DNA of 64,000 nt from Pycnococcus provasolii (Eukaryota > Chlorophyta > Pseudoscourfieldiophyceae > Pseudoscourfieldiales): NCBI GenBank assembly GCA_049487715.1, contig CP150558.1, positions 124,001-188,000 of the forward strand. Reading direction: 5' to 3'. Shown one piece after another: positions 1-8,812 of the stretch (positions are counted from its first letter, which is position 1; the number at the start of each line of letters is the position of its first letter). The notes under the pieces are model-generated. The model made no database searches and had not been told where the DNA came from. It was given only the letters and a program-made list of their open reading frames with translations. The position numbers and the translations under genes are program-made.

Positions 1-645
1 GTTGATGGCGGTTACTCCTCTCCCTCCTCCGCCTCCTTCTACGCATGCACGTTCCTCGACTTATTGAGTGATTCCGACCATGGTGTGAGAATTTCTTCAT
101 GGGCATCTACATATTCCTCCTTCACGTTCTACGACAATGCGCCGCCGCTTCCACCAGGTATGGTGCTTCCACCACCACCGCTGGCGTACTCGTACAGCAC
201 AGGCTCGTGGTCGTCGTGCTCTGCAACTTGCGGAGGAGGCACGGAGACGCGATCGGTCACGTGTAAGCAGTCGGACGGCCAGAGCGTGTCGGACTCGTAC
301 TGCTCGGACTCGAAGCCGTCGATATCTCAGTCGTGCAACACGCAGGCATGCCTCACGTACTCGTACGTCACAGGCCTGTGGTCGTCGTGCTCTGCAACTT
401 GCGGAGGAGGCACGGAGACGCGATCAGTCACGTGTAAGCAGTCGGACGGCCAGGTCGTATCGGACTCGTACTGCTCAGGCTCGAAGCCGTCGACATCTAA
501 GGCGTGCAACGAGAACGTTTGCCCTCCCCCTCCACCATCACCACCACCATCTCCGCCATCGTCATCCTCCGGCGCAGATTCGGCGGCAACCGTCGGGGGT
601 GCTGTGGTTGGCGTTCTCGTAGCACTCATGGGTATTGGGTACTAG
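1..645 (+). CDS. Secreted/membrane protein with two TSP1 repeats, truncated receptor-kinase ectodomain (5' partial)
   Basis: The frame is open from the first base of the window, so the 5' end lies outside. The visible part has a short Ser/Tyr-rich stretch, a Pro run, then two near-identical thrombospondin type 1 repeats of about 55 residues, each with a WSSCSATCGGG core and six Cys. A Pro/Ser linker and one hydrophobic segment (AATVGGAVVGVLVALMGIGY) end at TAG 643-645. The stop is created at a junction. From base 644 the DNA is identical to the last codons and 3' flank of the kinase gene at 2429-2478. The copy therefore looks like a receptor kinase (TSP1 ectodomain, membrane span, kinase) whose kinase domain was deleted. 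It could still encode a membrane-anchored ectodomain. TSP1 repeats usually mediate extracellular adhesion; ligand unknown. Confidence 0.6.
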   Translation, partial: VDGGYSSPSSASFYACTFLDLLSDSDHGVRISSWASTYSSFTFYDNAPPLPPGMVLPPPPLAYSYSTGSWSSCSATCGGGTETRSVTCKQSDGQSVSDSYCSDSKPSISQSCNTQACLTYSYVTGLWSSCSATCGGGTETRSVTCKQSDGQVVSDSYCSGSKPSTSKACNENVCPPPPPSPPPSPPSSSSGADSAATVGGAVVGVLVALMGIGY

Positions 646-1070
646 GCTCTCGAGGAGCTCGAGGAGATGTTTGATCGAGTTGACAACTACTGAAGGAATT
701 GGGATTAGGAATATATATGAAATGATGAATCAATTAATCAAAATCACCCATTTATATTTGAATATGATATGATCAAATATGGCCATCGTACGCACACAAA
801 TTAATTAAGGTGGTACTAGCTAATCATAAAGTTTACCGGCCGACTCTTTCAAAATCGCGTCGTCGCATGTGTGTTTCTCGTCGAAGCGGCGTCCGGTACA
901 TTAGATTTTTTTTGTTCATGTGTTGCATCACGTTCCTAGCTAGCTAGAGGTGGTCACGGACGGCTGTCTCTGGGTCCCCAAGAAAACAACGCAAGAAACA
1001 CCGGCCGGACTAAATTAACTAACTTACCACCTCGGACTACCCAAAAGTTTATCGTAAAGTAAAGTTATCA
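644..1070. repeat. Segmental duplication, copy A (kinase 3' end plus 3' flank)
   Basis: About 427 bp nearly identical to 2429-2858. It begins with the last 15 or so codons of the kinase gene (ALEELEEMFDRVDN) and continues through the AT-rich 3' flank to the sequence AAAGTTATCA. The copies differ by scattered substitutions and small indels (for example GAAGGAATTGGGATTAGG against GAATCAATTGGGATTATTAGG), so the duplication is recent but not brand new. No other gene is visible here. Confidence 0.9.
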
Positions 1071-1075
1071 GTTAC

Positions 1076-1339
1076 CTGTCCAAACTTGAGCTTCGGTTTG
1101 TCTTCGACGAGGAACTCCTCGCGCGTTTTGTACCTGTGGTCGGTGAACTCCGCGCCTATGTACGCGGCGACTTGTCTGATGGGCGCACCTTTCCCAGGGA
1201 TGTCGAAGTACCTGAGTTCGAGTGTTTTCGGCGGCGGTTCCCTGATGATACTCAGCTTGTGCTGGACGTAGTGTACGATACTGTCTAGTACTCCAGAACA
1301 CTGAGAACAGCAGGAGGCGGCGGACATCTTCATCGACAT
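1076..1339 (-). pseudogene. Glutathione S-transferase first exon (orphan)
   Basis: The minus strand from ATG at 1339 encodes about 88 residues. They contain a thioredoxin-fold GST N-terminal domain: LELRYFDIPGKGAPIR followed by IGAEFTDHRY, typical of sigma/prostaglandin-synthase-like GSTs. The exon ends with KLKFGQ at a good donor, CAG|GTAACT (intron begins at 1075), which is where the VPVL motif should follow after splicing. Downstream on the minus strand is only the duplicated kinase flank; no second GST exon was seen down to base 1. Either the 3' exons were lost in the rearrangement or a very long intron leads out of the window. The ancestral enzyme would conjugate glutathione to electrophiles. 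Telomere-like TTAGGGTAGGGTAGG lies 35 bp upstream of the ATG. Confidence 0.55.
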
Positions 1340-1611
1340 CAACAAGGGGATGATGAAGAATGAGAAAACGAGCGTTAGGGTAGGGTAGGAACGGATGATA
1401 TCACAATGCAATACCACAGGATGTTCGTAGTTGCTTGACCACGACACCACGTCTTGATTGAGCACGAACGGCCTACCTATTTGAACCACTACCACGGTGA
1501 CACGGTCCGCCGGGCCTTGCGCTCTGCTTGACCATGTCGCACAACGGCCAACTTGAACCAACATATCCGGCCTTGGCCCACTACCACGGTCCGGCCTTGC
1601 GCTCTGCTTGA
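1340..1611. other. Intergenic region between GST exon and kinase, with a tandem repeat
   Basis: Contains the telomere-like stretch at 1374-1388 and most of a two-unit tandem repeat (about 1486-1560 and 1577-1640). Each unit carries CCTTGCGCTCTGCTTGACC and GTCGCACAACGGCCAACTT; unit 1 has a 14-bp extra piece. The second unit runs into the kinase frame. No coding sequence was recognised. Confidence 0.6.
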
Positions 1612-2478
1612 CCATGTCGCACAACGGCCAACTTGCACCATCCAGCATTTGTCATTCGCTCGAACGATGTGAAGAAGAAGGCGATCATCGGAGAGGGAGG
1701 CTTTGGCGTCGTTCACGAGGCGATGATGAAGGGCACACAAGTCGCAGTGAAGGAGTTGCATGCTCACCGCCTGAATCGGCCGTCCATCAAAGATTTCATC
1801 AGGGAGGCAAATATTCTTTCACAGCTCAAGCACCCGAATGTGATGGCGTTCTACGGCGTGATTCTCGAGCCTCCTATGTATGCGATGGTAATTCAGTACC
1901 TAGGCAATGGTTGCGTGCACGATTCGCTCGTCGACGAGGATCAAGAGCTTGCGTGGAGTTTGCGTATGCGCTGGACACTCGGTCTCGTCGCGGGTGTGAA
2001 CTACCTACACAACTGCGATCCTGTGGTTATTCACGGAGATATCAAGAGCATGAACCTTTTGCTTGATGCCAATCAAAATGCCGTGCTGTGTGACTTTGGC
2101 ATGGCGAAAATAAAAACGGCCTCTTCGGCATCCACAGCAACTGGTGGCGGTAAAGGCATCACTGTGAAGTGGACGCCACCAGAGATCTTTGATGGGAGCA
2201 AGAAGTCCAAGGCGTCCGATATGTACTCGGTGGCAGTGACGTTGTGGGAAATTGCATGCCGAGATCTCCCGCTTCCCGACATGCCTGACCCAGCTTATGT
2301 GATGTTTATCAAGGGAGGTAAACGTCCACCTCTCCCGACGCGCAAGGAGACTGGATGCCCGATACGTTATGGCAAGGTGGTTGATGCGTGCTGGGCACAA
2401 GCGCCGGAATCGCGTATGAGCGCGGCGAAGGCTCTCGAGGAGCTCGAGGAGATGTTTGATCGAGTTGACAACGACTGA
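1612..2478 (+). CDS. Protein kinase domain (TKL/receptor-like type), lacking a normal start
   Basis: A complete kinase domain: Gly loop GEGGFGVV, ATP-anchoring Lys in VAVKE, catalytic loop HGDIKSMNLLL (HRD has become HGD, a variant common in algal TKL kinases; catalytic Asp kept), DFG in CDFGMAKI, WTPPE for APE, and DMYSVAVTLWE in the F helix. The frame opens after TGA at 1609-1611, and its first ATG codes for the Met of MMKGTQV, inside the domain after the Gly loop. A start or upstream exon is therefore missing. A possible acceptor (CCATCCAG) lies near 1648. With the TSP1/transmembrane copy at 1-645 sharing its 3' tail, the parent was probably a TSP1-ectodomain receptor kinase. This copy is either the last exon of such a gene or a decapitated pseudogene. 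Confidence 0.7.
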   Translation, partial: PCRTTANLHHPAFVIRSNDVKKKAIIGEGGFGVVHEAMMKGTQVAVKELHAHRLNRPSIKDFIREANILSQLKHPNVMAFYGVILEPPMYAMVIQYLGNGCVHDSLVDEDQELAWSLRMRWTLGLVAGVNYLHNCDPVVIHGDIKSMNLLLDANQNAVLCDFGMAKIKTASSASTATGGGKGITVKWTPPEIFDGSKKSKASDMYSVAVTLWEIACRDLPLPDMPDPAYVMFIKGGKRPPLPTRKETGCPIRYGKVVDACWAQAPESRMSAAKALEELEEMFDRVDND

Positions 2479-2858
2479 ATCAATTGGGATTATTAGGAAT
2501 ATATATGAAATGATGAATCAATTAATCAAAATTACCCATTTATATTTGAACATGATATGATCAAATATGGCCATCGTACGCACACAAATTAATTAAGGTG
2601 GTACTAGCTTATCATAAAGTTTACCGGCCGACTCTTTCAAAATCGCGTCGTCGCATGTGTGTTTCTCGTCGAAGCGGCGTCCGGTACATTAGATTTTTTT
2701 TGTTCATGTGTTGCATCACGTTCCTAGCTAGCTAGAGGTGGTCACGGACGGCTGTCTCTGGGTCCCCAAGAAAACAACGCAAGAAACACCGGCCGGACTA
2801 AATTAACTAACTTACCACCTCGGACTACCCAAAAGTTTATCCTAAAGTAAAGTTATCA
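2429..2858. repeat. Segmental duplication, copy B (kinase 3' end plus 3' flank)
   Basis: Partner of 644-1070. The first 50 bp are the end of the kinase reading frame and the rest is 3' flank. The copies part exactly after AAAGTTATCA. After that point copy A continues into the GST intron and copy B into the LTR-like sequence at 2863. Confidence 0.9.
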
Positions 2859-2862
2859 ATTA

Positions 2863-3054
2863 TGGTGGTAAAGTTAAAGAAGCGGTGAGCAGACCACCTG
2901 GTGAGATCTGACCAGATACATAAAGGTTTACCAGGTCAGCACGCTCCTCAGATGCTCAGAGAATAACATGTGCTCATCAGAGAGAAGAAGAGAAGAACGA
3001 AGGCTTCCCCACTGAGGCTCGGCTGGCTCTTTACGTGATCAAGTGGTATCAAGG
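2863..3054 (+). mobile_element. Possible LTR plus primer-binding-site remnant
   Basis: The segment starts TGGTGGTAAAG and ends GTGATCA (3041), giving TG...CA termini of about 179 bp. After AG it is followed by TGGTATCAAGG, which resembles the TGGTATCA primer-binding site of Copia-type retrotransposons. A second locus (52670-52858) has the same landmarks at almost the same spacing (AAGAAG-GGTGAGCAGAC, then TGGTGTCAAGG 160-161 bp later), although the middle is not alike. No second LTR or polyprotein was found. It may instead be a shared promoter motif. Confidence 0.3.
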
Positions 3055-3645
3055 AATCCGGAGTGAGCCGTGAATGAAGGATGAGAAGGTGAGAGCCGAG
3101 AAGGTGAGAGCAGAGAGGCGAGAGCCGAGAGGCGAGAGGCGAGAGCAGAAGAGGTGAGAGCAGAGAAGGAGAAGGTGAGAGCAGAGAGCCAAGAAGGTGA
3201 GAGCCGAGAGGGATGAGAGCAGAGAAGGTGAGAGCAGAGAGCAGAGAGCCGAGAGCAGAGAAGGTGAGAGCAGAGATCAGCCTGGGAAGAGGCGAGAGCA
3301 GGAGAGGCGAGAAGCACAGAAGGATGAGAGCAGCCCGACTGCAAAACGGCGACTGAAAACGGCAAAAGCCCGTACAAAAAGCCCGTAGGAAAAGGGGAGG
3401 GACCCGTAGAAAGAGCCCGTAGGAAAAGGGGAGGGACCCGTAGAAAAAGCCCGTAGAAATCCAGAGTGCCAGGTGGAAGGAGGGGCCTGGTGGAGAGGGA
3501 GGTGGAGGCCAAATCCACCGGTGCGTTGGAATGAATTGGAAAACCCGTCCTCATTCCCCCCCCCCCACGGGCACGGGCCACGGCCTTGAGCCTTGACGGT
3601 CCTCCCGGGGGCGGGGCCATCAATCATTCTCATCCTAACTTTCCC
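3055..3645. repeat. GA-rich minisatellite and intergenic region upstream of the RING gene
   Basis: 3075-3340 is almost purely purine on the plus strand, built from GAGAGC, GAGAAGGTGA and GAGGCGA units. 3380-3450 repeats CCCGTAGAAAAAGCC and GGAAAAGGGGAGGGACCCGTAGA-like units. A run of 13 C lies near 3556-3568. Open frames on both strands are composition-driven (Arg/Glu or Leu/Ser) and show no recognisable domain. Confidence 0.6.
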
Positions 3646-6018
3646 ATGCCGGTGCCCGTATGCGAGAACCTCTTGTGTGCGTCACGCACTTGGAGCACTT
3701 GGAGCACTTGCACTGGTGGTGCTCTTGGTGGTGGTGCTCTTGGTGGTGCTCTTGGTGAGGGTGCTCTTGGTGAGGGTGCTCTTGGTGAGGGTGCTCTTGG
3801 TGGTGCTCTTGAGGGTGCTCTTGGTGCTCTTGGTGGTGAGGGTGGTGCTCTTCGTGAGGGTGCTCTTCGTGGTGGTGCTCTTGGTGGTGCTCTTGGTGAG
3901 GGTGCTCTTGGTGAGGGTGCTCTTGGTGGTGGTGCGGCCGCTTGCGCTCCACCACCATCATCAGAGGCACCAGAGAATGCAGCGGATGATGATGCTCGGC
4001 CCATGTCGGACCCCTCAACCTCAAGCCTCCCTGTTCCTCCTGTTCCTGTGCCGTCATCTACACCAGGGTCCTCGCTCGGGCCAGCTACAGCGACAGCAGC
4101 AGCAACAGCGTCAATGTTGCATGCACTTAAGAAGTGCCCGCAGTGCAACCTCACGCTCTGCGACGCCTGCGCGCCCACGAACGCAAACGGACGAAAGCAA
4201 ACGTGCAAGGCGTGCGGGGCGCAAGACGTCGACGCCATCAGAGACGTACAACGCGAACAGATTGCGGAAGCAGACGCGACGGCGTGCGAATGCCATATAT
4301 GCTCGGAAGTCTACGCATTCCCCGTCATTCTCGCGTGCGGACACTCCTTCTGCAGACGATGCGTCGTCAAGCACGCAAACGCCAAGGTCGACATCGCACT
4401 GCCTGACCCCGTGGAAGAGAACAACAACACAAACACGGGGGACGCCGCGAGGCCTGAACGGCACAGAACAACGCGGACGGCACGAGACCCGAGGCAGTGC
4501 CCAAACTGCCACAGGGGGCCAGTCTTCCACGAAGGGTGCAACAACCTGGCCACGCACCACGACGAGCGGACCCTCAACGGCGGACGCATCAACAACAGCT
4601 GCAGCAGCTGCGGCCACTTCACGCGAGAAAGCTGGCCGCCGTGGAACGGACAAGCAGTCTGCCCCATGGGCTGCGCGGCTTTCGTTGACGTGAAACGACT
4701 TCAGCCGAACATGCAACTGCGGCAACAGGTCATCAGCACACTTGGCAGCGAAGTGGTGAGTCGGCGAGAGCGTGAGGTGAACGAACAAGAAGCTGCGGAA
4801 GAGGAGGCTGTCCAAGGCCGCAGCGCCAATGAGGATGCGCCGCCGTCCGCGCCAACGGCAGCGATGGCGCGTGAGACAAAACGAAGGCGTCTTGAGCTTG
4901 CGCATCATGCGCACGAATATCGAAATCTCGATGTTGTGGCAAGGAGCAGACGGGAAGACAGGCAGGAGCAAATGGAGCGGCTTAGAATGCTGCTGATCGC
5001 TCGCAGAAGGCGCGCAGCTGATACCATGCCGCGGTGGCTGCAAGAGGATGGTGGTGGAGACAACGTCAGGAGGCCACCGCCAGGTGCGCAACCACCGAAC
5101 CATGCGGCGGTGGCTGATGCGGCGGCGCAACCGGCGGTGCATGCGGACATGCCGCCGCGAAGAGACTTGCGCACGATTCGGGGAGAAGCGGCAAGACTTG
5201 CGGACGTGGTCCGTGAGGAGCGGATGGGGTTGCGTCTTGGACTTCCCATTCCAGAACTACCTAATGATGTGCCCAGAGGACTACGGCAACTCATACATGA
5301 GCGCGATTTTCCTATCGGGCCTATACCTGATCTGCCTGGCGGCGCTGACCTACTTTTTCCTCATGATGATTTCGCGTTTGAGTTCGCACCACCACCGGTA
5401 ACGGCACCACCACAACCACCACCAGCAGCTCTCCCTCGACTTCGAGACCTATTCAACGTTGCCGACGCGACCGCTGTACCTGCCACGACTACACGACCGC
5501 GAACTAACGTGGAGCCTCGTACCATGGAAGAGCCTGAAGCAACAGCACCACCATCTCGCCGCAACCTTTTCAACGTTCGGCGGCCAGGGTCAACATTACA
5601 CGACCGCCCCCCCTGGATGGAGATTGACGATTGGCGTGGTTCTCTCCAGGAGCCACAGCCTGCTGGCGAAATCGAATTGAGGGATTTTCCGGGTGAGATC
5701 AGGGACGAACATATTCGCTCGGCGCTTACCTTGGGATTGCTTCGATCCGTCACGTTTCTTGGCCTCAGAGGCAAGGCAACGCTCACCGATGACGTCCTTC
5801 GCATGCTCGTCACAGAACGCGCGCGGTGCTCTCGCCTCGTATACCTCAACATTTCCCACACGAACTTGTCGGAGGCTGCCATCGAAGAGTTCAATCGGCA
5901 GCGACCAAACGTTGAGATCTTCTCTGATACGTGGCGACCCAGCATTGCCGCAATCAGTCCGCTCCAGGCCTTGAGACGAGAGGTGGCGGAGTACGGCAGA
6001 GTCGTTGAGCATTCGTGA
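3646..6018 (+). CDS. RING-finger protein with Gly-Ala-Leu repeat and C-terminal LRR-like segment
   Basis: From the first in-frame ATG (3646) this gives 790 residues. The order is: short N-terminus; a low-complexity GALGEG/GALGG block of about 70 residues (3710-3945); a CxxC/CxxC zinc motif (KKCPQCNLTLCDAC ... CKACG); a C3HC4-like RING (CECHICSEVY ... CGHSFCRRCVVKH) with a long insertion before its last Cys pairs (CPNCHRG, CSSCGHF, CPMGC); an Arg/Glu-rich helical region; a Pro-rich stretch; and a C-terminal LRR-like part (VTFLGLRGKATLTDDVL, RLVYLNISHTNLSEAAI). It is probably a RING-type E3 ubiquitin ligase with the LRR tail as substrate binder. That is inference from domains; family not identified. 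Confidence 0.7.
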   Translation: MPVPVCENLLCASRTWSTWSTCTGGALGGGALGGALGEGALGEGALGEGALGGALEGALGALGGEGGALREGALRGGALGGALGEGALGEGALGGGAAACAPPPSSEAPENAADDDARPMSDPSTSSLPVPPVPVPSSTPGSSLGPATATAAATASMLHALKKCPQCNLTLCDACAPTNANGRKQTCKACGAQDVDAIRDVQREQIAEADATACECHICSEVYAFPVILACGHSFCRRCVVKHANAKVDIALPDPVEENNNTNTGDAARPERHRTTRTARDPRQCPNCHRGPVFHEGCNNLATHHDERTLNGGRINNSCSSCGHFTRESWPPWNGQAVCPMGCAAFVDVKRLQPNMQLRQQVISTLGSEVVSRREREVNEQEAAEEEAVQGRSANEDAPPSAPTAAMARETKRRRLELAHHAHEYRNLDVVARSRREDRQEQMERLRMLLIARRRRAADTMPRWLQEDGGGDNVRRPPPGAQPPNHAAVADAAAQPAVHADMPPRRDLRTIRGEAARLADVVREERMGLRLGLPIPELPNDVPRGLRQLIHERDFPIGPIPDLPGGADLLFPHDDFAFEFAPPPVTAPPQPPPAALPRLRDLFNVADATAVPATTTRPRTNVEPRTMEEPEATAPPSRRNLFNVRRPGSTLHDRPPWMEIDDWRGSLQEPQPAGEIELRDFPGEIRDEHIRSALTLGLLRSVTFLGLRGKATLTDDVLRMLVTERARCSRLVYLNISHTNLSEAAIEEFNRQRPNVEIFSDTWRPSIAAISPLQALRREVAEYGRVVEHS

Positions 6019-6477
6019 GAGAGAGAGAGCGTATATGATTATGTGGTTTATACCACACAGGCCTTGTGCAAAATGGGGGAAATGGTGGTTGTTATGGTAA
6101 ATTAAATTTTATGGTTACGGCAGGCTTCCAACCACAACTTTGTAAACGAAAATGAAAATTGTTCTGCCATCAATGTTCTCTAAAGTAAACTAAAAAATGT
6201 TCGGGTTAGGGCACGGTTGGTTATGCACGATTGGTGGCGATGGCAACGACAATAACTGACCAACAAGCGCAAGCGGATCTCTCACGCCGGACGCCAGCGA
6301 AAAGCGGCTCGATAAAGTTTTAGCAGCTTCGGAATACACCAGCGCAACGTACAAAAACGCGCTGCTGAATGGCGCCGCTTGATGGGCTGAATGGTGAACG
6401 TGAATGGTGTGAATGGACAACCTTTGGACGAAGTAAACCCAATTCCATTACTCAATGAGCGATCTAAACATTCACGC
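6019..6477. other. Convergent intergenic region, RING gene / peroxidase gene
   Basis: About 460 bp between the two 3' ends. It holds an AT-rich stretch (6090-6200) suitable for polyadenylation and one isolated GGGTTAGGG (about 6205). No gene seen. Confidence 0.6.
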
Positions 6478-7701
6478 TCACATTCGCGCTCCACGAAGAA
6501 TCTGCACAACCTCTGTCTTCCCATACTCGCTCGCCAAGTCTGCAGGCGTTTTACCTTGCTTGTTACGCGCGCGCATCGCTGCGGCTGCACCGTTCGCCGC
6601 GAGCATGGCACGCACACATCCCGGATGGCCGAATTTGCATGCGTCGTGCAGTGCCGTGTCGCCGTCGGAATCTTGCACATCCACGCGCAGGCCGAGCTCG
6701 GGACCTACAAGAAGCTTGATGGCATGATCGTGGCCCCAGAACGCAGCTTTGTGCAGTGCCGATCGCCTGCTGTGAGGTTCCAATTCGTGCGGGTCGCACT
6801 TCGACGCCAGATCGCGTAGCTCTGGCACACTAGATCCATGCATGCACGCCTCGCGGAAGATGGCGCTCGGTGCCGAGCGCGACGCATGCGCCTTCGCCTT
6901 GGCTGCGAACGGGCAGCACTGTGGCGGCGTTCCGAGCGCGAGAAGTTTTCCAAAGGCGTCCGCAAAGTCGCGGAAGAATGCCGCCTCGTCACGCGCGTAC
7001 AGCTCCACCCACGGCCGGAAAGCCGGGTCAGTTTTGAGCGCAATGTCCGTGGGCAGCATCATGAGTTCGCCGCTTTCTGCGTCGGTGAACTGCCTGTTTC
7101 CGTCCCACTTGCGTTCCTCCCACGTGAGCGTGATTAGGTTCTTGAAGTACGAGTTGTCGAACACGAGCGGCGCGTGCGTCCACTTTCCGTCAAATCCGCT
7201 TCTGCTGAAGTGGCAGCGTCCCAGCGTGTGTCCTCCCGAGAGCGCGACGATTTCGCGGTCGTCGAATCCCATGCGGTAGAAGACGTCGCGCAGGTGGTCC
7301 GAGCCTTGCGAGGCGTCAGGAAGGCGTCCGTGTGCGGGGCACCTCCGCCCGTTCGTGTCATCTTTGCGTCCAAACTGGAACGGAATACGCGGCCCGCCCG
7401 CGAACTCGACAGCCAGAGCCCCTGCGAGCGTGTAAATGTCCGCGAGTGAGACGTCCGGATACTTCTGGTGAACGTTTTGGAGTAGGTCACGTGGGATGGA
7501 GAGTCCCGCGTTCGCGGGGTCAGCGGCTTCCGGTTCGAATCGCATCGTCGCGCCATCGCTGCCTCCCGTCATGGATGAACGCTCGAACGTGCCTGACGCG
7601 TGCCATGCGAGTCGCGTCGCGATGGGGAACGCGATCACCTTGCGGTTGAAGAGCGACGCGCGTACGTCCGCGCGTATGCACTCCACTTTCTGAGGATCCA
7701 T
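6478..7701 (-). CDS. Class I haem peroxidase (APX / APX-CcP hybrid type) fused to ankyrin repeats
   Basis: 407 residues from ATG at 7701. The N-terminal 285 or so residues are a plant-type class I peroxidase. The distal site is RLAWHASGTF (Arg30, Trp33, His34) and the proximal site ALSGGHTLGRCH (His158), with Trp174 in GFDGKWT and the FDNSYFKNL motif. An insertion before MMLPTD resembles cytochrome c peroxidase, so it may be an APX-CcP hybrid. Family role: removal of H2O2 using ascorbate or cytochrome c. The C-terminal 100 residues form about three ankyrin repeats (SALHKAAFWGHDHAIKLL, DTALHDACKFGHPGCVRAML, KTPADLASEYGKTEVVQIL), a protein-binding module not usual in APX. The frame is continuous through the junction, so the fusion is real in this sequence. 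No clear transit peptide, suggesting a cytosolic protein. Confidence 0.85.
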   Translation of the reverse strand: MDPQKVECIRADVRASLFNRKVIAFPIATRLAWHASGTFERSSMTGGSDGATMRFEPEAADPANAGLSIPRDLLQNVHQKYPDVSLADIYTLAGALAVEFAGGPRIPFQFGRKDDTNGRRCPAHGRLPDASQGSDHLRDVFYRMGFDDREIVALSGGHTLGRCHFSRSGFDGKWTHAPLVFDNSYFKNLITLTWEERKWDGNRQFTDAESGELMMLPTDIALKTDPAFRPWVELYARDEAAFFRDFADAFGKLLALGTPPQCCPFAAKAKAHASRSAPSAIFREACMHGSSVPELRDLASKCDPHELEPHSRRSALHKAAFWGHDHAIKLLVGPELGLRVDVQDSDGDTALHDACKFGHPGCVRAMLAANGAAAAMRARNKQGKTPADLASEYGKTEVVQILRGARM

Positions 7702-8812
7702 ATTCTGCTGTCTGTGATGAAGGGGGGAATGACAAGTCTAAGTTACCCGGGTCCGGGGAAATACAAGCACCCTGGGAAGTGAAGTGGGGAGATATTTTTG
7801 CGCCGTCAGACCCAGGCTCGGGAGGGTGGTAACGGATGATGGAGTCGGACATCGCAACGATTGCTGTACCCTTGCCGAGGATGCGGAACGACGTGGTGCC
7901 TCTCGCCCTCTCTCCATGGCAGCGGCTTGCGAAGGCGTCGCGTTCTAGATGCCTGTGCGCTTCACCCGGTTGAAGGGCGCAGTCCCGATGGCGTACATCC
8001 CCTTCTCGCTCGAGGAGGGCCCGAAATAGAACGATCGACGTGAAGAAGCGATCCATAACCGCCGTGCGCCACATCATCCTCGACGAGCACCGAGCGAAAT
8101 CTACGGCCCACGTATTTTCGCGGCGTACTAGCATGCATGGCGTCGGTTGCTTTTTGCGATCTTGGCTTGTGGGTCTTTCCGGAGTATGCGCGGCTGTTTC
8201 GATACGAGCGGCCTCGACGATCTGCGCCGGGAGCTGGTATGCTCGTGCCATGCGCTGATGCGCTCCGAGGGACACGTGGCCTCCTGCTCTCTTGGTAGCA
8301 GCACGGACGTTTCCGAGCAGGTGAGGATTCGCGCAAAAGTGGTGATGCGCCGGCGTCTCGTGTACTGCAGGACAGAGCCCCTTGTCCCGGGCAGCAATGC
8401 GAGTTGAGATGGCGCATGCATGAGCGCTGCAAGACATGTGTTCTTGCGTTGACGCAGACGCTCAGCACAGGCTTCAAGGTCGATTGAGATGAGGTCGAAA
8501 TTATTCGCCCGGCTTGCACAGAAGTCATTTATTCTTAAGTTCGTCAGCGACGCTCCTAGATGATGGAACGGCTGACAATGCTCGAGTCTGGACAACCTAC
8601 TACTTCTTTACTCCGAAAAGACCGAAATATCCAATATTCCGGACCCAGACCAGAAATCACGTCCTACGATGAATCCCGGGGCACCACATCCTCCCTCATG
8701 AGGGCCCGGGCCCGTCCGGCGGCTGTTCCCTTGGGCCTTGGCTTGTGTTGTGATCTTCCATTCAAGCACACACATCACAATCACACTCCTCCTCTTTTCC
8801 CTGAGCCTCACG
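7702..8812. other. Divergent intergenic region, peroxidase / EF-Ts, with GGGCCC palindromes
   Basis: 1.1 kb with no recognisable protein; minus-strand frames of up to about 300 codons here lack any known motif and overlap the peroxidase antisense. CCCGGGTCCGGGG lies at 7746-7758, about 45 bp from the peroxidase ATG. The perfect palindrome GGGCCCGGGCCC lies at 8702-8713, 100 bp from the EF-Ts ATG. These are the likely core promoters. Confidence 0.5.

Noticed and set aside
2036-2075. Kinase HRD changed to HGD, suggesting a dead kinase
   Set aside because: The catalytic Asp, the Lys of VAVKE and DFG are all present; HGD occurs in many active TKL kinases.
3630-4238. Minus-strand Pro/Ala/Arg-rich and His/Glu-rich frames opposite the RING gene
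   Set aside because: Antisense of the GALGEG array; no start context or domain, while the plus strand has RING zinc ligands.
7520-8528. Minus-strand frames of 188-305 codons upstream of the peroxidase
   Set aside because: No recognisable motif, overlap with the peroxidase in another frame, and composition without coding character.
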